Positions 59,384 through 64,000 of a DNA stretch of 64,000 nt are shown one piece after another (positions within the stretch are counted from its first letter, which is position 1; each line of letters starts with the position of its first letter). Under the pieces are notes generated by a model. It saw only the letters and a program-made list of their open reading frames with translations. It was not told the DNA's origin and did not search any database. Origin of the DNA: Hawksworthiomyces lignivorus (lineage: Eukaryota; Ascomycota; Sordariomycetes; Ophiostomatales; Ophiostomataceae); NCBI GenBank assembly GCA_002917075.1, contig NTMA01000021.1, positions 310,001 to 374,000 on the forward strand, given 5' to 3'. The position numbers were made by a program, and so were the translations under genes.

Positions 59384-60040
59384 TTACTTATTTGCGCTTT
59401 CCACATTCTTCTTTTCACCTTGCTTCTTGATGTCCGTCGGTTTTGTCAGATCTGACCACACCTCGCCAATCTGGCTGACGATCAAATCCCAATAGCCGCC
59501 TCCCGAATCTAACACTTCTTTTTCTTTCCGTGCCCGATCCTTGATCCACTCCTCGTTCTCGTTGCCCATCCATAGGCGATGCAAAGCACCCTTGCCTTGA
59601 GCTGCTTCTTCTGTATAAGTTGCTCCCGGTGTTTTCAATGCGCTATGCCCTTCCGCCTCTCGTTGCCGCCGCTCCCGCTCCGCTTGCATTGCCATCTGCC
59701 GCTGTCGTGCCGACTCCGGTAGATCCATGTTGGAGGAGAACTGGCTCGCGCGGAATTGAAATCGTTGATATAGCGACTGGCCAGTATAGTCATAAGTTAG
59801 CTGCGACGTTGCGAAGAAGGTGCCAGCAGCCAGCAGCACGTTGCGCATGCCCATCTGTCGTGGTGGCAGCAGGAGGCCAATTGGCCCCAACACGGCGGCG
59901 CCGAGACTGGCGCCGTGCAGCCAAGGCGGGGTGCCGTAGTATGGGAGAGTGCCATGTGAGTCTTGGGCTGTTGGTTCTTCTACAGTCGTAGCACCCGCCG
60001 GGAGTGGCGGCTTATCTGGTTTCGGTGTCTGGCTGGACAT
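59384..60040 (-). CDS. Small conserved fungal membrane protein
   Basis: Single exon of 218 residues. A Pro/Thr-rich N-terminus precedes a hydrophobic region: A-S-L-G-A-A-V-L-G-P-I-G-L-L-L-P-P-R, then a second run M-R-N-V-L-L-A-A-G-T-F-F-A-T-S-Q. A long Gln/Glu/Arg-rich coiled-coil follows (S-A-R-Q-R-Q-M-A-M-Q-A-E-R-E-R-R-Q-R), and the C-terminus carries W-M-G-N-E-N-E-E-W, then G-Y-W-D-L-I and I-G-E-V-W. The P-P-R after the first helix, the G-N-E-x-E-x-W block and the W-D-L-I end match, from memory, fungal proteins named rhomboid-family membrane protein; I see no G-x-S-G or His dyad, so protease activity is unlikely. I cannot name the function. It is not in an operon-like arrangement, merely next along the chromosome. 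Confidence 0.75.
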   Translation of the reverse strand: MSSQTPKPDKPPLPAGATTVEEPTAQDSHGTLPYYGTPPWLHGASLGAAVLGPIGLLLPPRQMGMRNVLLAAGTFFATSQLTYDYTGQSLYQRFQFRASQFSSNMDLPESARQRQMAMQAERERRQREAEGHSALKTPGATYTEEAAQGKGALHRLWMGNENEEWIKDRARKEKEVLDSGGGYWDLIVSQIGEVWSDLTKPTDIKKQGEKKNVESANK

Positions 60041-62134
60041 TGTACTGAATGCGAGGAGGTAGAAGTTCTGGAGATTGAAAATCTAACCTAGTTCGCAAAA
60101 ATGAACCTCATGATTTTGGTTGGACAAAAAATTTATAGCTAGTATTTTAGTATCCAATTGCGCACGGACCGTCGTATGCAAAAATTTAGCGTAATGTATT
60201 TTAAAGTAATAGGTTGTAGACACTCAGATGATACAATACACTCGCAGCCTTGCTATCATCTTCAAGCTCTTTTTTCATAACCATATTCTGGTTCTTTTGT
60301 CTCTCTGGTTTATAATGTCTGTAGTTTGATGCCCAAGTAAAATATGTTACTGTTGCTCTTATAACATAAAACTTAGAGTCCTTGATTTTCTCCGTTTCCT
60401 AAATTATTTATCTTTTTGCTAGCCAAATCCTCTTTTGTCTCCTACGACTTGCCTGTAAAACGAACATGCTTCTTTTCTTGAACCAAGGCTTTCCTGCACT
60501 CTCTTTCTCAAATAAGAACTTCTTCTCTTGTTGCCCTGAAGTTTTTCAAATTCTACCTTCTAGTTATAGGCACCTGATTCTTCTTCAGTTGCAAAAATTT
60601 CCAACATTTTTGGTTATTTTCCTTTCATACATTCCCTTCCCCATTTTCATTTTAATGTGATACCTCGACCACGCTCGGTTGAATATGGAAGACTGCAGAG
60701 CTAAGAATGGGATTGAATAACGAGAGGGAGGTGTTATAATCGTAAAGCCGTCTGTAGGGTGGACTGGCGAAGTCATGTCGAAAGGATTCCTAGAAGGAAA
60801 GAAAGTGAGGAAAAGATGACCGCTACCGGTATACTTAATCGTCATGAGGATGCAGGCGGCTGTTTGCAAATTGCCTCTTCCTAATTTTTCCCTCTAGATT
60901 TCGCTGTCTTTCATACGATGTCCTTGCTGGTTACGATTGCACAACGCATTATCTCCAGCATGTATATCCGCGAAAGTCGTTCCTTTATATCCCGAACACC
61001 AAAAAACCCTCCGATTGTGAAGAAAGGCGAGGTTGGCTCGCAGGGGTTGAACTGAGGCGATTAGAACAATCGAACCTGGGTTTGTAACTTATTTTTCCGT
61101 TACATTTACTTTTGCTCGTCTTAGGTCATTCTCTCCTACTTTCTCAACATGTCTTGTATTCTCAGTCGTGTACCCTCTTCTAGATTTCCTTTCTTTTTCT
61201 TTTCCTTTCCCCGTTTCGAATTGCACGACAATTACCCCGATTTTCTCGTAAAACGCGTTTCTCAATGGCGATCCCGCGTCATTTACCCACACTTTGCATC
61301 ACGTTTCCTTTCGACATACGGCTACCGAAAGGCATTGTGTGTGATTGATCGGAGTTTTTGGTTTTCTCCCCCATCTTTATGACCCGCTCTCTTCCATATG
61401 CTGGTTCATTGAACATGGCAATTCTTCTGTTTATCTGAAGTTGGGCCTTTCATCTTCGGTGCTACTCTTGCAATTTTTTTAAGCTTCTACTCAAACCTCC
61501 GCGGCCTTTTTTTTTAAAAAATTTTTATTTTTTATTTTTTATTTTTTTCCTTGACGTTATTCTCTTTCCTACTTTTTGCATCGCTGATCTACTGCGTTTA
61601 GTACGGGCACTTATTTGTCGCTGTTCAGGCTCCGCCCGCCACTATTTCATCTAACTTTCTCTTGGTTTCATCGCCATATACGTATCTTCTTCTATGATCA
61701 TCGCGCATGTTTCTGCTTGATTGCCTGCACACCGTCCGAATTTCTAAGAGGAAAAAAAGACGAAACTGAAAGCTGTAAAAGGACAAGGAAATCAGCGTCT
61801 ATTACCCAAAGGATGGGCGTTATGCATTGCCGCAAGCCTTTCTAGAGGTTGCCTCCCTGGTCGCGCAATAGAACAAGGCAGCAGGCAAATCATCTGGCCT
61901 CCTGGCTTTTTCCTTATTAGTGGTGCTCGTCGTCCACTTCCAACTCCTTTTTTTTCTTCGATTCTGTCTTCCCTTCTGTTAGAAAGATTCTGCCGAAGTC
62001 CATTTCTCTTTCTCTGTTCTCTTCTACATCTCAAAGCTTGCTGGGCTAGCTACTTGACGGCTGTGCCGATTTATCCTTATTATTTATCTTTATAATATAC
62101 ATTCCTTCTCTTTACTTTTTTTTTTTTTTTCAAA
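60041..62134. other. Gene-free stretch with long pyrimidine-rich leader
   Basis: The first half is AT-rich; 61.1-62.13 kb is strongly pyrimidine-rich on the plus strand, with T runs at 61507-61552 and just before the next ATG. This is the promoter and leader of the PEBP gene. The small frames within it are made of Ser/Phe/Leu and reflect composition only. Confidence 0.6.
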
Positions 62135-63050
62135 ATGGTCTTCGCACTGACAATTCTGGCTGCTGCTTGCCTTGTCTCCGCTTCTACGCCGCCTGGCTTC
62201 CAGCCGGCTACAGGCGGGGATCTTGTTGTCGACTTCAGCAACATGCTGATCAATGGCCAGGTTGTTCCTAAGAACGGTCAGTACTGCTGAGACTATGTGT
62301 ACAGCTAGCCTACAAAATAAACCTTCTTCTAATTCTTTATCAGCTGTGGCAAACCAACCGCAAATCGGTACCACACAGCGCCTGACGGGTTCGTCGTATA
62401 CTGTCATTATGGTGGATTTGGACATTCCGACCAACAATCCACGACAGACATCGACGTTGCTGCACTGGTTGCAGATGGGCCTAACGCCTGACACACAAGC
62501 TACCCGGCTAGGTGGCAATAACAACAACAACGGCGGCAACAACGGTGGCAACAACCTTCAGCGACAGAGCGTCTTCCTGCTTCGAAATAGCAGCGGCCAG
62601 GCTCCCGCTGCCCCCTACATCAGCCCCAATCCACCAGCCCGCATCCCACTTAGTCACACCTATGCGCAGATCCTGGTCGACACCAGTGGGGTCTCCGCCC
62701 AATCGACAAGCATGACCACTTTGATGAATGCAGCCATGAGCCGCCAGAACTTCAATGTTCAGCAAGTCCTGCAGCAAGCCGGTCTGCAGAACAAAGTGGT
62801 AGCGGGTAACTTCTTCAATGTGACCAATCCGGGCCCTGCGCAAAAGGGCAATGATCAGGAGGGCGACGTTGGTGCTGATGCCACCGGGAGCGGTAACTCA
62901 TCGACCACAACGACCGGGAGCACCAGCTCAACAACCGGGAGCACCAGTTCGACAACCGGAACCGTCTCAAAGTCTAGCGCCGCGAGCCTGTCTATTATCT
63001 CTGCTGCTACTGTCTTTGCCGGTGTCGTTGCTTTTATCTTTGCCTTGTAG
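62135..63050 (+). CDS. Secreted PEBP-family protein, probably GPI-anchored
   Basis: Exons 62135..62276 and 62344..63050 (67-nt intron, GTCAGT donor, phase 1) give 282 residues. An N-terminal signal peptide (M-V-F-A-L-T-I-L-A-A-A-C-L-V-S-A) is followed by a PEBP fold: Y-T-V-I-M-V-D-L-D-I-P-T and R-Q-T-S-T-L-L-H-W-L are the D-P-x-x-P-type ligand pocket and the H-W motif, and the S-H-T-Y-A-Q-I-L-V block follows. An Asn/Gly-rich insert interrupts this (residues about 125-142). The C-terminus has a Ser/Thr/Gly-rich spacer with three copies of a G-S-T-S-S-T-T unit, then a hydrophobic tail, the pattern of a GPI-anchor signal. PEBP proteins bind phospholipids or small molecules; at the cell wall the partner is unknown. 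Confidence 0.85.
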
Positions 63051-64000
63051 GGAGTAAAGAGCAACTCACCCCTATCCATGATCTTCATGCTTTCCGCGAA
63101 TATTGTTGAACTATGATCAAACCCTCCACCCTGTTTGGGGCCGAGTGATTCTGATTTCCTGCGAGCCTCACTATCTTCACTTCACACTGACTTCAATGTC
63201 TTTTTAAACGTTTTTGCCTTGTCGTTGAGTAAAAATTATGTTTGTATGTACTTTTCAAAATTTCACCTTATTTTCTCTTTTCGCAGGTGTTAAAAATCCC
63301 AACAAAAAAGTCCCGGTATATAGCAGTAAACACAAGGTAAGTCTACTCAGGAGTTTGTTGCCTTCATTAAATAGACTCATGCTCTGGAGACAAAATTTCG
63401 CATTGCTTCCTGAGAAATCTGCACTCTGGACAGTGGCCGCGATTAGTAAGGTTTCCACTATTAATACGGAGAAATGTGTGACCAGTTGGAGTAATATGGG
63501 ATACTTGTACGAGCACACGCATTGCTGTCTGCCGCGCGGGCACCGGCATGCTGGTTCAACGCAACCCACCAAATCTACGGTGCAGGACGGGAGCGCTAAG
63601 CAACTTTAATATTACGCTAGTCCATTTTTGGATTCCGCGCGCGTTCCCCAATTTTTACTGCTTTGTTATTTCATAACCGAAGCCTTTCAACATCGCCAAC
63701 GACGCAGAAGTTGTACTAAAGTGCTCTTATCTCAGACGGATTTGGTGATTAGTAGTTAATAGATCTGGCTTTGATTCTAGCGTTTGTACCTCGTTGAAAA
63801 TCAAATGAAGGGAAAATAACTTAGAAGGGCGACGTATGCGGAACCCAAGATTATTAAATTGTCATTGTGAAAGTCTCCGACAGTGTTTTGGTAGCTAAAT
63901 TAAACCATCTAGATGCGTTTCTTCTCGAAGTACGGAGCATAATTTGGTATCCAGCCCACTAAATCCATACACTCTAATATACATAACTAGAAGGGGGCAT
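63051..64000. other. Gene-free end of window
   Basis: Contains the 3' end of the PEBP gene. A 123-codon plus frame at 63238..63609 has no recognisable features. Ends near a GTACGGAGCA motif (63930). Confidence 0.5.

Noticed and set aside
61030..61085. CAGGTTCGATTG-like stretch on the minus strand
   Set aside because: It does not fold into a cloverleaf and no A box lies upstream.
63238..63609. 123-codon plus-strand frame at the window end
   Set aside because: Mixed composition, no family resemblance, and a frame of the same length on the other strand.

Overview
The window looks like nuclear DNA of a filamentous ascomycete (Pezizomycotina). Genes are spaced singly on both strands, introns are short (about 60-190 nt, mostly 60-90) with GTRNGY donors and YAG acceptors, promoters and leaders are pyrimidine-rich, and the recognisable proteins are standard fungal ones: Ypt7/Rab7, heterochromatin protein HP1, a Zn2Cys6 regulator, Mam3, Cox15 and carboxy-cis,cis-muconate cyclase. 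I could not fix the class or species. All exon joins were made by eye from reading frame, splice consensus and family similarity remembered from general knowledge; no search was run.

Layout. 1-2018: C-terminally truncated modin-like membrane protein (-). 5.6-7.1 kb: C2H2 finger protein (+). 7.8-8.9 kb: ypt7 (-), divergent from a magnesium-chelatase-like protein (9.7-11.3 kb, +), which converges on the Golgi nucleoside diphosphatase gda1 (11.6-13.4 kb, -). 13.4-15.1 kb: gene-free, with a TA-flanked inverted-repeat element that looks like a small MITE. 15.1-17.1 kb: flavin oxidoreductase joining a PNPOx-like barrel to a ferredoxin-reductase-like module (+). 17.1-20.0 kb: sparse, one possible 50-residue membrane protein. 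20.0-21.4 kb: HP1 (-). 21.4-26.1 kb: large gene-free island with microsatellites. 26.1-28.4 kb: zinc-finger/coiled-coil protein (+). 29.3-31.8 kb: cytoplasmic lysyl-tRNA synthetase (+), convergent with cox15 (32.1-33.8 kb, -), which is divergent from a roadblock/LAMTOR2-like gene (34.5-35.7 kb, +). 36.2-38.6 kb: large disordered conserved protein (-). 39.5-40.8 kb: carboxymuconate cyclase (-). 42.1-43.2 kb: probable decayed gene with two stops explainable by CpA-to-TpA change. 43.4-46.2 kb: mam3 (-). 47.6-49.4 kb: Nudix/IF-2B fusion (-). 49.9-53.1 kb: Zn2Cys6 regulator (-). 53.9-54.9 kb: NAD(P)-binding Rossmann protein (+). 55.4-57.3 kb: rhomboid protease (-). 59.4-60.0 kb: small membrane protein (-). 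62.1-63.1 kb: secreted, probably GPI-anchored PEBP-family protein (+).

The genes do not form one pathway or a secondary-metabolite cluster. Several concern endomembranes (Ypt7, LAMTOR2-like, Gda1, rhomboid, Mam3). Others are housekeeping (lysyl-tRNA synthetase, Cox15, HP1) or catabolic (carboxymuconate cyclase). I found no rRNA, tRNA, CRISPR or intact transposon. The points most worth following up are the MITE-like inverted repeat, the RIP-like pseudogene, the recurrent TACGGAGTA-type palindromes between genes, and several unusual domain combinations or degenerate motifs.
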